DNA from: Elusimicrobiota bacterium | GTDB lineage: Bacteria > Elusimicrobiota > Elusimicrobia > Elusimicrobiales > UBA9959 | Direction of reading: 5' to 3' | Assembly: GCA_018829985.1 (NCBI GenBank) | Contig: JAHJSU010000251.1 | Coordinates: forward strand, 1 to 43,247 | Length of the DNA: 43,247 nucleotides | Shown here: positions 1-8,308 of the stretch, one piece after another | Position numbering within the stretch: the first letter of the stretch is position 1 | How the letters are laid out: each line of letters starts with the position of its first letter | Program-made: the position numbers and the translations under genes | Notes under the pieces: model-generated | Seen by the model: the letters and a program-made list of their open reading frames with translations, nothing else | Told to the model about the DNA's origin: nothing | Database searches by the model: none

Positions 1-48
1 TATTCATCTGCGTCATCTGCGTTCCATGTATTACTGCTGAGCAGTTAC
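1..48. mobile_element. Right end of a MITE-like element cut by the window edge (core 'ATCTGCGTCATCTGCGTTC', end CTGAGCAGTTAC)
   Basis: Same core as the right arm of the element at 28441-28678; ends in the shared terminal repeat CTGAGCAGTTAC. Confidence 0.6.
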
Positions 49-76
49 CAATTTCCGGCAATTTTTTATGTAAGGT

Positions 77-185
77 TTCGGTGAACCCGTTGAACTATGC
101 AGGAGGGTTTGAGATAACATCTGGAAGTCGTAGTCTTTGGTAGTCGCAGGCTAAAGCCTGCGACTACCGGGATGGGTTCACCGAA
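77..185. repeat. Palindromic element with a different terminal inverted repeat, TTCGGTGAACCC...GGGTTCACCGAA, containing the hairpin GGTAGTCGCAGGCTAAAGCCTGCGACTACC (139-168)
   Basis: Perfect 12-bp inverted ends read directly; no convincing target duplication seen. Confidence 0.6.
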
Positions 186-193
186 TGTTTACG

Positions 194-210
194 GTCCGCT
201 TTAGGCGGAC
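194..210. repeat. Short hairpin GTCCGCTTTAGGCGGAC (GTCCGCC-type)
   Basis: Near-perfect inverted repeat; related copies at 25495-25511 and 37992-38008. Confidence 0.7.
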
Positions 211-824
211 GGGATTTGTTTTGCCGGGAATCGGCCGTGTTGTTCGCTTTTTAAGGCGTATTTTATTTCGCGGTAGTCCCATGCGGTGGAGCAGGTGTCG
301 GGCGTCGTGCCGTAAAAGGATTTTGTCCAGGGATCGGAAACGATCTTACCGCGCTCATCTATAAGTATGCTGAATTCTATGTAAGCGGCCTCCGCGGGGG
401 CGCAGACCTGGATCAGGGGCTTGCGCTCAAAAATGACCGCCGTGGCCTTGAAGAGTCCGTCGCACGGCGGGCCGAGTTTGATATCAAAGGTGCCGCTCAG
501 CACGGAGCCCTGCAGTTTAAGCTTTGGATTTTCGTGAATACCGCCGGTCATCGCCATTGAATTTATGCAGAACGTGGCGGGCATGCCCATGCGGTCGGCG
601 TTGAGCTCTTTTCCCCTGGTCCAGCAGAAGTCGCGCCTCCAGACAAAATCGTCGTTTTGCCGGACGGCGGCGGGCTCCGGGACCGCCAGGTTCAGCTCTC
701 CCGCCGGGGCGTTAATATCGACGGCGAAATTCTCAAAAGAGGCGGACCGCCTCATTTGCTCAAAATCGGAAGCCCCTATGGACTGGGCGCACGCTAACAA
801 TAAAAGTATACTTACTGCTCTCAT
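201..824 (-). CDS. Hypothetical secreted protein
   Basis: ORF with N-terminal signal peptide MRAVSILLLLACAQSIGAS; no family recognised. Confidence 0.6.
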   Translation of the reverse strand: MRAVSILLLLACAQSIGASDFEQMRRSASFENFAVDINAPAGELNLAVPEPAAVRQNDDFVWRRDFCWTRGKELNADRMGMPATFCINSMAMTGGIHENPKLKLQGSVLSGTFDIKLGPPCDGLFKATAVIFERKPLIQVCAPAEAAYIEFSILIDERGKIVSDPWTKSFYGTTPDTCSTAWDYREIKYALKSEQHGRFPAKQIPSA

Positions 825-912
825 CTATTCCCCTCCGGATCTCTAAAGTGCTAATTGTATTATACCATATGCCTGAATTTCCCGCTTTGACGTAAGTCAA
901 GGGGAAGGGAGA

Positions 913-1031
913 AGGGCTTTAGGGTTTAAGGGTCTTAGGTTTTTAGGGTAAGGCGGGCACTTTGTGCAGGGCTTCACTCTATCTCATCGTTGGGGTTCTC
1001 CACCCTAAAACCCTTAACACCTCAAACCCTT
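913..1031. repeat. Long imperfect palindrome, arms of GGGTTTAAGGGTCTTAGG type
   Basis: AGGGTTTAAGGGTCTTAGG... opposite CCTAAAACCCTTAACACCTCAAACCC; same family as 26145-26234. Confidence 0.7.
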
Positions 1032-2303
1032 TTGTTTTGCCGCGGCGGTTCCGGCAAGGAGGCCGGAGATCCAGGCGAAATGCAGGTTGTAACCGCCGCA
1101 GTCGCCGTCAATGTCAAGAAGTTCGCCTGTGATGAAAAGCTTTCCGGCCAGTTTGGATTCAAAAGTTTCCGGGCGGATTTCGGCCGTGTCAACTCCCCCG
1201 GCGGCGGCCATGGCGTCCTCAAAACCCAATGAGCCGGCGACCTCAAGGCGCCAGTCCTTTAAAAGCCCGGCAAACCCGGCAAGGAGCGGATCTTTGACCG
1301 AGCCCGCCGGGGCGGCGGGTTCTATCTTAAGCGCGGATGACAATAAATTAACCGTCCGTTCCTCGGCCAGGCCGCAGAGAAAATTCCTCCATGGACGCTT
1401 CGGGCCTGCGTCCCGCCTTTTCGCCAGCAGGGAAAAAAGCGTCTCCCGGGAATGATCGGGGAACAGATCTATCCGGCAGGTCACCGTGGAGGTTTCAAGC
1501 GCGGCGACGGCAGCCCTGCATAAGGAAAGGGCCGGCGGGCCGGAAACGCCGTAATCGGTAAAGAGCAGTTCCCCCCGCTCGCTGCCCATCAGCCTGCCGC
1601 CGGCATAAACGGAAAGAACGGCTTCCAGCCTTATTCCGTCGAGTTCCCGGACGGTTTTCTCCTTTATTTTAAGCGGCGTCATCACGGGCCTCGGATTTTT
1701 TACGGCGTGCCCCAGAGCGCGGGCCAGGTCCAGGCCGAGAGCCGAACCGCCTATCTGCGGATAAGCAGGGCCGCCGGCCGCCAGTATGACCGCGTCCGCC
1801 GTAAGGGTCCTGAGAGGCCCCGGCGCGGCTTTTTTGTCCCATTTGGGCGGAACCTGGCGGACCGTTATCTCAAAGCCGGAAAGTTTTTTTTTAACGCTTT
1901 GCGCGCAAGTGAGCAGCCTCATCTCCGCGCCTTTTTCCTTCAGCCGGTTGACCAGCACGTTTACCACGTCGGACGCTTTCATTGAGCGCGGGAAGATCCT
2001 GCCGTTCGGTTCCGCGCTCAAAAGAAGCCCCAGTTCCCCGAAAAAATCAAGGACCTTTCCCGGCGGCAGGGCCTTTAAAACGCGCGCCGCGAAGCTGGGC
2101 GTTCCCCCGTGATAATGCCCGGCGGTTATATTCGTGTTGGAAAGATTGCATTTGCCCGCGCCGGTGGAAAGTATTTTTCTGCCCGGCACATGGTTCTTCT
2201 CCACCAGGGTAACGCAGGCCCCCGCCCCGGCCGCGGCGCACGCGGCCGCCAGACCCGAGGCCCCGGCGCCGATGATTGTTATGTTTTTAACGTTGATAAA
2301 ATT
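1014..2303 (-). CDS. NAD(P)/FAD-dependent oxidoreductase, HI0933/BaiN-like flavoprotein; 5' end extends beyond the first ATG
   Basis: Upstream in-frame translation NITIIGAGASGLAAACAAAGAGACVTLVEKNHVPGRKILSTGAGKCNLSN gives the dinucleotide-binding motif; GRKxLxTGxGxCNLSN is typical of the family. Confidence 0.8.
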   Translation of the reverse strand, partial: NFINVKNITIIGAGASGLAAACAAAGAGACVTLVEKNHVPGRKILSTGAGKCNLSNTNITAGHYHGGTPSFAARVLKALPPGKVLDFFGELGLLLSAEPNGRIFPRSMKASDVVNVLVNRLKEKGAEMRLLTCAQSVKKKLSGFEITVRQVPPKWDKKAAPGPLRTLTADAVILAAGGPAYPQIGGSALGLDLARALGHAVKNPRPVMTPLKIKEKTVRELDGIRLEAVLSVYAGGRLMGSERGELLFTDYGVSGPPALSLCRAAVAALETSTVTCRIDLFPDHSRETLFSLLAKRRDAGPKRPWRNFLCGLAEERTVNLLSSALKIEPAAPAGSVKDPLLAGFAGLLKDWRLEVAGSLGFEDAMAAAGGVDTAEIRPETFESKLAGKLFITGELLDIDGDCGGYNLHFAWISGLLAGTAAAKQKGLRC

Positions 2304-2320
2304 GATAACCTCAAAGTTAA

Positions 2321-2395
2321 GGGTATAGGGGTTAGGGGTTAGGGTATAGGGTAAGGAGTTCCTTATAACTCTACCCTAACCCCTATACCCTGCTT
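2321..2395. repeat. Long imperfect palindrome, GGGTATAGGGGTTAGGGG arms
   Basis: GGGTATAGGGGTTAGGGGTTAGGGTATAGGG opposite CCCTAACCCCTATACCCTG. Confidence 0.8.
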
Positions 2396-3388
2396 TTACA
2401 CCCTGTTCGCCGAGCCGAGCACGGTCTGGTTTTTGTCCATATACATCTTGATTAACTCTTCCCGGGCGGGGCCCAGGTATTTGCGCGGGTCGAACTCACC
2501 CGGTTTCTCGGAGAACACTTTCCGGATAACGGCGGTCATCACAAGTCTGCCGTCGGAGTCTATGTTTATCTTGCAGACGGCCGATTTGGCGGCTTTCCGC
2601 AGTTGCTCGGCCGGGACGCCCACCGCGCCTTCCATCTTGCCGCCGTACTTGTTGATCATGGCGATATAGCCGTCAAGCACCGAGGAGGCCCCGTGCAGGA
2701 CTATCGGGAAGCCGGGAATCCTTTTCTCCACTTCTTCAAGGATGTCGAACCGCAGCGGAGGCACGCTCTCGCCGGGCTTGACCTTGAACTTGAAGGCGCC
2801 GTGGCTGGTGCCGATGGAGATGGCCAGGGAGTCCACCTGGGTGCGCTTCACAAAATCCTCGACGACGTTCGGGTCGGTGTAGTGGGATTTTTCGGAAGAA
2901 ACCTCATCCTCTATTCCGGCCAGCCGTCCCAATTCGCCTTCCACCGTCACCCCGGACTGATGGGCGTATTCCACGACCTGTTTCGTGATCCGGAGATTTT
3001 CTTCGTAGGGCAGGCCGGAACCGTCATACATGACGGAGGAAAAGCCGTTTTCTATGCAGGATTTGCACAATTCAAAAGAATCGCCGTGGTCCAGGTGCAG
3101 GGCGACCGGGATGGGTTTATCCGCCATCTCTTTCATCATTTCAATGCCGCCGCGGCCCATCCACCTCAGCAAAGTAGGGTTGGCATATTCCCTGGCGCCT
3201 TTGGAGATCTGCAGGATCACCGGCGAGCGGCTCCTGACGCAGGCGGTCAAAATGGCCTGCAGTTGTTCCATATTGTTGAAATTATAGGCCGGCACCGCGT
3301 AGCCTTCCTTGTTAGCCCCGGCGAACATTTCTTTGGTGTTCACGAAGCCCAGTTCCTTATAGGACACGGTCGTGACTGCGTTAGCCAT
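2396..3388 (-). CDS. fba: Class II fructose-bisphosphate aldolase
   Basis: VPAYNFNNMEQ, HLDHGDSFE, GFSSVMYDGSGLPYEEN, EGELGRLAG, LHGASS motifs. Confidence 0.93.
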   Translation of the reverse strand: MANAVTTVSYKELGFVNTKEMFAGANKEGYAVPAYNFNNMEQLQAILTACVRSRSPVILQISKGAREYANPTLLRWMGRGGIEMMKEMADKPIPVALHLDHGDSFELCKSCIENGFSSVMYDGSGLPYEENLRITKQVVEYAHQSGVTVEGELGRLAGIEDEVSSEKSHYTDPNVVEDFVKRTQVDSLAISIGTSHGAFKFKVKPGESVPPLRFDILEEVEKRIPGFPIVLHGASSVLDGYIAMINKYGGKMEGAVGVPAEQLRKAAKSAVCKINIDSDGRLVMTAVIRKVFSEKPGEFDPRKYLGPAREELIKMYMDKNQTVLGSANRV

Positions 3389-3615
3389 ATTTTCCTCCGT
3401 TGCAAAGCATAAAATCCCGTTAAGGCCTATTATAATAATTTTACTTCAGGAAAACCACAAAACCGCAAATGCAACGCGTAACGCACAACCAGGGAATGAG
3501 TTCCAAATATGCCCGTTACTTGTCACTCGTCACTTTTTTACGGCCTTTTCCTTTATAATACGCTCATTAATTTGCTAAAATTATTATTATAATCTTGATT
3601 ATCGGCGCATTTTTT

Positions 3616-6009
3616 ATGGGAAATCAAATCCTTTTTAACTGCGTAAAGCCCTCCAGATTCGCTTTAAACCCGCGCCGGGCCGATTATTACGATGTTTCGG
3701 ATATCATAATGAGCGGCCGGTACAAGGCGCCCGATGAGGATATAAAGGCGCTTGAAGATATAGACCTGATCTACAGAACGCTCGTCGCCGTGCTCTATAA
3801 TTTCGTTCCCGCCTCCGGCCATCCCGGCGGCAGCATCTCCTCGGGCAGGATAGTTCAGGCGCTGCTTTTCAGTTCGATGGATTATGATTTTTTCGAAGCC
3901 CAACGGGACGATAACGATATGATCGTCTACGCGGCCGGCCACAAGGCCCTGGGACTTTACGCGCTCTGGGCCCTGCGGAACGAACTCATCCGCGCGTCCG
4001 GCTCAAAGAACCTGCCGGAGCAGAAACTGCAGCTCAGGCTTGAAGATCTGCTGGGCTTCCGAAGAAACTCCGTAAACAATACCCCGCTTTTCAAAAAATT
4101 CAACGCCAAGGCGCTGGACGGACATCCGACGCCGCGGACCCCTTTTGTGAAGATCGCCACCGGAGCTTCAGGCGCGGGCGTGGGCGCCGGCGTCGGGCTG
4201 GCGTTCGCGGCCATGGACGCCTACGGCGGCCTCGCGCCGAAAGTAAATATCATCGAGGGCGAAGGCGGCCTGACCTCCGGCCGCGCGGCCGAGGCTATGG
4301 CATGCGCGGCGACCGCCCAGCTTTCAAACGCCGTTATGCACCTGGACTGGAACCAGGCGTCCATCGACTCCGACAGTGTCTGCCCTGAAAACTCCAGACC
4401 GGGAGATTATGTGCAGTGGTCGCCGGCCGAGCTGGCCTACCTCAACGACTGGAACGTCGTAAATGTTTCGAACGGTCATGATTTTTGTCAGATACTTACC
4501 GCCCAGAAATTCGCCGCCGACAGCGCCGCCAACAGACAGCCCACGGCCGTGGTGTACCGGACCGTCAAAGGCTGGAAATACGGCCTTGAAGGCAGGGCCG
4601 CCCACGGCGCCGGACACAAGTTCGCCTCCGACGGCTACTACTCCGCGACGGCCGAGTTTGAGCATGAATTTGGAGTTGCGATGCCCCGTGCGCGCCTTGA
4701 GGCGGACGCGCTCCTCCCCGACCCCGCTGCCGTCGAGAAATGTTTTTATGACACCTTGATGGCTGTAAGAAAAGCCGTTGAAAAAGCCCCGGCGCTGTCA
4801 AAATTCGCGCTGGGCAGGCTTGTTGCGGCCGCAGAAAGGCTTAACGCGCTGCGCAGGGCGCCCGGAGCCGGCGCCCCCAGGCCTGAAAAAGCCTATGCGC
4901 TGAAACCCGGCGAACCTCCGGCTGAGCTTAAATTCCCGCCCGGCGGAAAAATATCCCTGAGAGAAGCGCTCTCGCTGGGCCTTAATCATATCAATCGCGC
5001 CACCGGCGGCGCGGTCATAGCGCTGGCCGCGGATCTCTACGATTCCACCAGCGTGCGCCTTATCGGAAAAGGTTTCGGCGAGGGCTTCTACAATGCGGTT
5101 TCCAACCCGAAATCGCGGCTTCTCCCGGCGGGCGGCATCTGCGAGGACGCCATGGGCGCCGTCGCGTCCGGCATGGCGGGCTTCGGTCATCATATAGGCG
5201 TCACCTCTTCCTATGCCGCCTTTATAGCGCCGCTGGAGCATATTTCCGCCCGGCTTCACGTTATCGCTCAGCAGAACCGCGCGTTGCTGGATGGCCGGCC
5301 CTATAACCCGTTCATAATGATAAACGCCCACGCCGGCGCAAAGACAGGCGAGGACGGTCCGACGCACGCCGACTACCAGTCCCTGCAGCTTCTGGAAGGC
5401 AATTTTCCCGCGGGGTCGGTCATCACACTGACGCCCTGGGAACCGGCGGAACTATGGCCGCTGTTGGCCCGGGCCCTGGCTTTGAGGCCCGCTGTTATAG
5501 CGCCCTTTGTCACCAGGCCGCCCGAAAAGACCGTCGATCGCCGGGCCATGGGACTGCCCCCGGCCGAGGAAGCGGCCAAAGGCGTTTATTATATGCTCAA
5601 AGCCGGTCCAGGCAAACCCCGCCACGGCACCGTGGTGCTTCAGGGCAACGGAGCAGCAGCGGTCTTCGCGCACGAAATCCTGCCCAGGATACGGAAAGCG
5701 GGATTTAATCTGAACGTCCTGTACGTCGCCTCAAAGGAACTTTTTGAACTTTTAAGCGGCGGCGAGAGGGAAAAGATCTTTCCGGAAGAACTGGCCATGG
5801 AAGCCATGGGAATAACCGATTTTACCCTGCCCACCATGTATTACTGGGTCAGGTCCGGAGAAGGGATCGCCCGGACGCTTCACCCGTTTAAAAAGGGCCG
5901 TTACCCGGGCAGCGGCAGGGCTTCGGATGTGCTTAAAGACGCCGGCCTTGACGCCCGCGCCCAGTTTGACGCCGTAAAAGATTATGCGGAGTATATGGAG
6001 AAAAGGTAA
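3616..6009 (+). CDS. Transketolase-like protein (TPP-dependent)
   Basis: ASGHPGGSISSGRI, AAGHKALGLYALWA, TGASGAGVGAGVGLAFA, C-terminal pyrimidine-binding-like region GEDGPTHADYQSLQLL; ORF track starts at TTG 3595, ATG at 3616 preferred. Confidence 0.85.
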   Translation: MGNQILFNCVKPSRFALNPRRADYYDVSDIIMSGRYKAPDEDIKALEDIDLIYRTLVAVLYNFVPASGHPGGSISSGRIVQALLFSSMDYDFFEAQRDDNDMIVYAAGHKALGLYALWALRNELIRASGSKNLPEQKLQLRLEDLLGFRRNSVNNTPLFKKFNAKALDGHPTPRTPFVKIATGASGAGVGAGVGLAFAAMDAYGGLAPKVNIIEGEGGLTSGRAAEAMACAATAQLSNAVMHLDWNQASIDSDSVCPENSRPGDYVQWSPAELAYLNDWNVVNVSNGHDFCQILTAQKFAADSAANRQPTAVVYRTVKGWKYGLEGRAAHGAGHKFASDGYYSATAEFEHEFGVAMPRARLEADALLPDPAAVEKCFYDTLMAVRKAVEKAPALSKFALGRLVAAAERLNALRRAPGAGAPRPEKAYALKPGEPPAELKFPPGGKISLREALSLGLNHINRATGGAVIALAADLYDSTSVRLIGKGFGEGFYNAVSNPKSRLLPAGGICEDAMGAVASGMAGFGHHIGVTSSYAAFIAPLEHISARLHVIAQQNRALLDGRPYNPFIMINAHAGAKTGEDGPTHADYQSLQLLEGNFPAGSVITLTPWEPAELWPLLARALALRPAVIAPFVTRPPEKTVDRRAMGLPPAEEAAKGVYYMLKAGPGKPRHGTVVLQGNGAAAVFAHEILPRIRKAGFNLNVLYVASKELFELLSGGEREKIFPEELAMEAMGITDFTLPTMYYWVRSGEGIARTLHPFKKGRYPGSGRASDVLKDAGLDARAQFDAVKDYAEYMEKR

Positions 6010-6118
6010 CTACTCAGGTCTGTCGTCGTAGTGGCAGAGTTTACTCTGCCCAAAAAGGCAAAGCAAGCTTTGCCACTACAAAAAATACGTGAAAAATACG
6101 GAGAACCTGAGTAGTTAC
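6006..6118. mobile_element. MITE-like element E1 (113 bp), core type 'GTAGTGGCAGAGTTTACTCTGCC...GGCAAAGCAAGCTTTGCC'
   Basis: Ends GTAACTACTCAGG...CCTGAGTAGTTAC; perfect 8-bp direct repeat GAGAAAAG at 5998-6005 and 6119-6126; identical copy at 15209-15321. Confidence 0.92.
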
Positions 6119-6126
6119 GAGAAAAG

Positions 6127-6207
6127 ACTAAAGGATAAAGGCTGAAGGATGAAGGAAAAAACACAGGGAAACAAAGAGATTGTTCCGTCCTTTAGCCTTT
6201 ATCCTTA
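6127..6207. repeat. Long imperfect palindrome, AGGATAAAGGCTGAAGG family
   Basis: ACTAAAGGATAAAGGCTGAAGGATGAAGG opposite CCTTTAGCCTTTATCCTT. Confidence 0.8.
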
Positions 6208-6232
6208 ACGCTACCATGGAGGTCACACTATA

Positions 6233-6682
6233 ATGCAGATTCAGGAAAAGCCCTATCTAACCGGCCGGACTTTCATGTTCAGCATTCAAAAAGGCGAAGA
6301 TCTGCTGCAGGCCGTGCAGTATTTCTGCCATCATCATCAGCTCCGCTGCGGTCTGATAACCGCCATAGGGTCGGTTGAGAGAGCTACTTTCGGAGTTTAT
6401 GACCAGAAGGCGAAAAAATACGTGAAGATAAATATTGAAAAGGAACTTGAGGTGCTGTCGCTTTCCGGCAACGTCAGCCTGTTCGACGACAAACCCATGG
6501 TCCACGCCCATCTCATGCTCGGCGATATCGAAGGGAAGGCCTACGGCGGGCATCTGATGGCCGGCACCAGGGTCTTCAGCCTGGAGGTGTTCATCCAGGA
6601 GCTTACCGGCGAACTGAAGGTCCGCAAAATCGAAAAGGCCACGCAGCTCCCGCTCTGGACCAACCCGCTCGGCTCGAAATAA
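6233..6682 (+). CDS. PPC/DUF296 domain protein
   Basis: Single-domain protein with GLITAIGSVERATFGVYD, LSLSGNVSL, VHAHLMLGD, GGHLMAGTRVF. Confidence 0.8.
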   Translation: MQIQEKPYLTGRTFMFSIQKGEDLLQAVQYFCHHHQLRCGLITAIGSVERATFGVYDQKAKKYVKINIEKELEVLSLSGNVSLFDDKPMVHAHLMLGDIEGKAYGGHLMAGTRVFSLEVFIQELTGELKVRKIEKATQLPLWTNPLGSK

Positions 6683-6683
6683 C

Positions 6684-6815
6684 AGCAGGTAAAGGTACAC
6701 GTACGGGAACCGCAGATAAAGGTAAAGGCACAGGCAGGGTAAATTGAAGCTTCCTCACTCTACCTAAACCTCTACCTTTACCTACACCTTCACTTTCACC
6801 TTTACCTTCTCCTGC
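6684..6815. repeat. Long imperfect palindrome, GCAGGTAAAGGTACACG...CACCTTTACCTTCTCCTGC
   Basis: Inverted arms of degenerate GGTAAA(G/A) words abutting the era start. Confidence 0.65.
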
Positions 6816-6820
6816 ATCTT

Positions 6821-7738
6821 ATGGATAACGCACAAGCGTCGGAAACCTTCAGGGCGGGCTTCGCGGCTATCACGGGCCTGCCCAACACGGGCAAATCCAC
6901 TCTTTTGAACGCCTTTTGCGGAACCCGGCTTTCCATCATTTCCCCGAAACCCCAGACCACGCGGAACAATATCCTGGGCATCTTGAACACCCCCGGCTGC
7001 CAGGCGGTTTTCGTGGACACGCCGGGACTCCTGAACCCGCGCACTCTTTTTGAAAAAAGCATGTCCAACGCCATAAAAATGGCCGCCGCGGAAGAAGGCG
7101 ACCTGGTGATGCTGCTGGTCGAACCGCGTCTCCCCCCGCCGGAAAAAATGGAGTTTTTTGAGCGTTTCAGGAACGTCCGTGTCCCGCTCTACCTTGTAAT
7201 AAACAAGCTGGACCTGGCCGCGAAAGGTTCGTCCGAGGCCGCGAAGACGGCCGGGGTTTTCAGCTCGCTTCTGACGATCAAAAAGACTTTTTTCATCTCG
7301 GCGTTGGCGGGAACCGGCGTCAGGGAACTGAAAAAAGAGTTGCTCGCGGCTTTGCCGCTCCATCCGCCTTATTATCCCCAGGACCAGCTTACCGACCGCT
7401 GGGAGCGCTTCTACGCCGCCGAGATAATACGCGAGCAGATCTTCAACCTTTACTCGGAAGAGATACCTTACGCTTCAGCCGTGGAGATAGAGGTTTTCCG
7501 GGAAACGCCCGGCCTGCCGGATTATATTATGGCCGGCGTGCATGTGGCGAAAAAAAGCCAAAAGCCGATAATTATCGGCAAAGGCGGCCGGCAGATAAGG
7601 ATCTTGCGCGAGCATGCCCAGGCCGCGATAGGTAAATTCCTGGGCCGGCCGGTCAAGCTGGAACTGACGGTCAAAGTGACCGGGGACTGGCAGAACAACG
7701 CCGCATTCCTCAGGGAAATCTATGACAAAAAACAATAA
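6821..7738 (+). CDS. era: GTPase Era
   Basis: GLPNTGKSTLLNA, KPQTTRNNILGI, DTPGLLNPR, NKLDL, C-terminal KH region IIIGKGGRQIRILREHAQAAIGKFLGRPVKLELTVKV. Confidence 0.96.
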   Translation: MDNAQASETFRAGFAAITGLPNTGKSTLLNAFCGTRLSIISPKPQTTRNNILGILNTPGCQAVFVDTPGLLNPRTLFEKSMSNAIKMAAAEEGDLVMLLVEPRLPPPEKMEFFERFRNVRVPLYLVINKLDLAAKGSSEAAKTAGVFSSLLTIKKTFFISALAGTGVRELKKELLAALPLHPPYYPQDQLTDRWERFYAAEIIREQIFNLYSEEIPYASAVEIEVFRETPGLPDYIMAGVHVAKKSQKPIIIGKGGRQIRILREHAQAAIGKFLGRPVKLELTVKVTGDWQNNAAFLREIYDKKQ

Positions 7739-8255
7739 CCCGCCCCCTGCTCCAAAGGCGTGGGTTAACTTCGCGTACGCGCTTGTGCTTTATGCGGGTT
7801 TCTCGGCTTTTCTGATGTCCCTGCAGTTCTTTCTCTCGGGGACGCTCGTTTACGCGTTTTTCAGGACGCTGAACTTCGCGTTCGGGCCCGAGAGGCTGTA
7901 CTGGGTGAAGACGACGGGGTATGACGCGCTTGGTTTTGCCTTTCTTGCGGTCACGAACACGGTATTTCAGTATTATATGGCAAGCATGCTCTCGCGCGAT
8001 CTGAAGAACGGGCCGCGTCTTCTCCGTTCGCCCGGAGCGAACTTAGCGGGGCTTTTCGGCATTTTATTTCTTTCGTGCGGGATCTCGGCCCTGTTTTTTC
8101 TCAAACTGGCCGCGAAATCAAGTTTCAGTTCTTATGTGCTGGCCGCCTTTCCGCTGATAATATCTTATCTGCTGGGCGGGGTGCTGGGCCTTATACAGAA
8201 AGAGGAAGAAAACCCTTTCCGCAATTCCAAAGTGAAAATATTCAGGCTGGGCTGA
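7722..8255 (+). CDS. Hypothetical integral membrane protein
   Basis: Several hydrophobic helices; 17-bp overlap with era. Confidence 0.6.
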   Translation: MTKNNNPPPAPKAWVNFAYALVLYAGFSAFLMSLQFFLSGTLVYAFFRTLNFAFGPERLYWVKTTGYDALGFAFLAVTNTVFQYYMASMLSRDLKNGPRLLRSPGANLAGLFGILFLSCGISALFFLKLAAKSSFSSYVLAAFPLIISYLLGGVLGLIQKEEENPFRNSKVKIFRLG

Positions 8256-8308
8256 CCAAAAAAGATCAGGCCGCTTTTTATTTTTAAAAAGCGGCCCGGC
8301 CCCTTTCT

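Noticed and set aside
2321-2351. Telomere-like (TTAGGG)n tract
   Set aside because: Short, degenerate and paired with an inverted arm; explained by the palindrome grammar.
2603-3412. Long plus-strand ORF opposite fba
   Set aside because: Antisense shadow ORF in GC-rich DNA; the minus strand encodes a clear class II aldolase.
5982-6164. 60-aa ORF (and its near twin at 15143-15394)
   Set aside because: Both are translations of the identical E1/E2 elements, sharing NYSGSPYFSRIFCSGKACFAFLGRVNSATTTTDLSSY.
6127-6207. Ordinary rho-independent terminators as full explanation of the palindromes
   Set aside because: Arms are long, AG-word rich and lack a consistent GC stem plus U-tract; they also occur upstream of starts and between operon genes, though some may still act as terminators.
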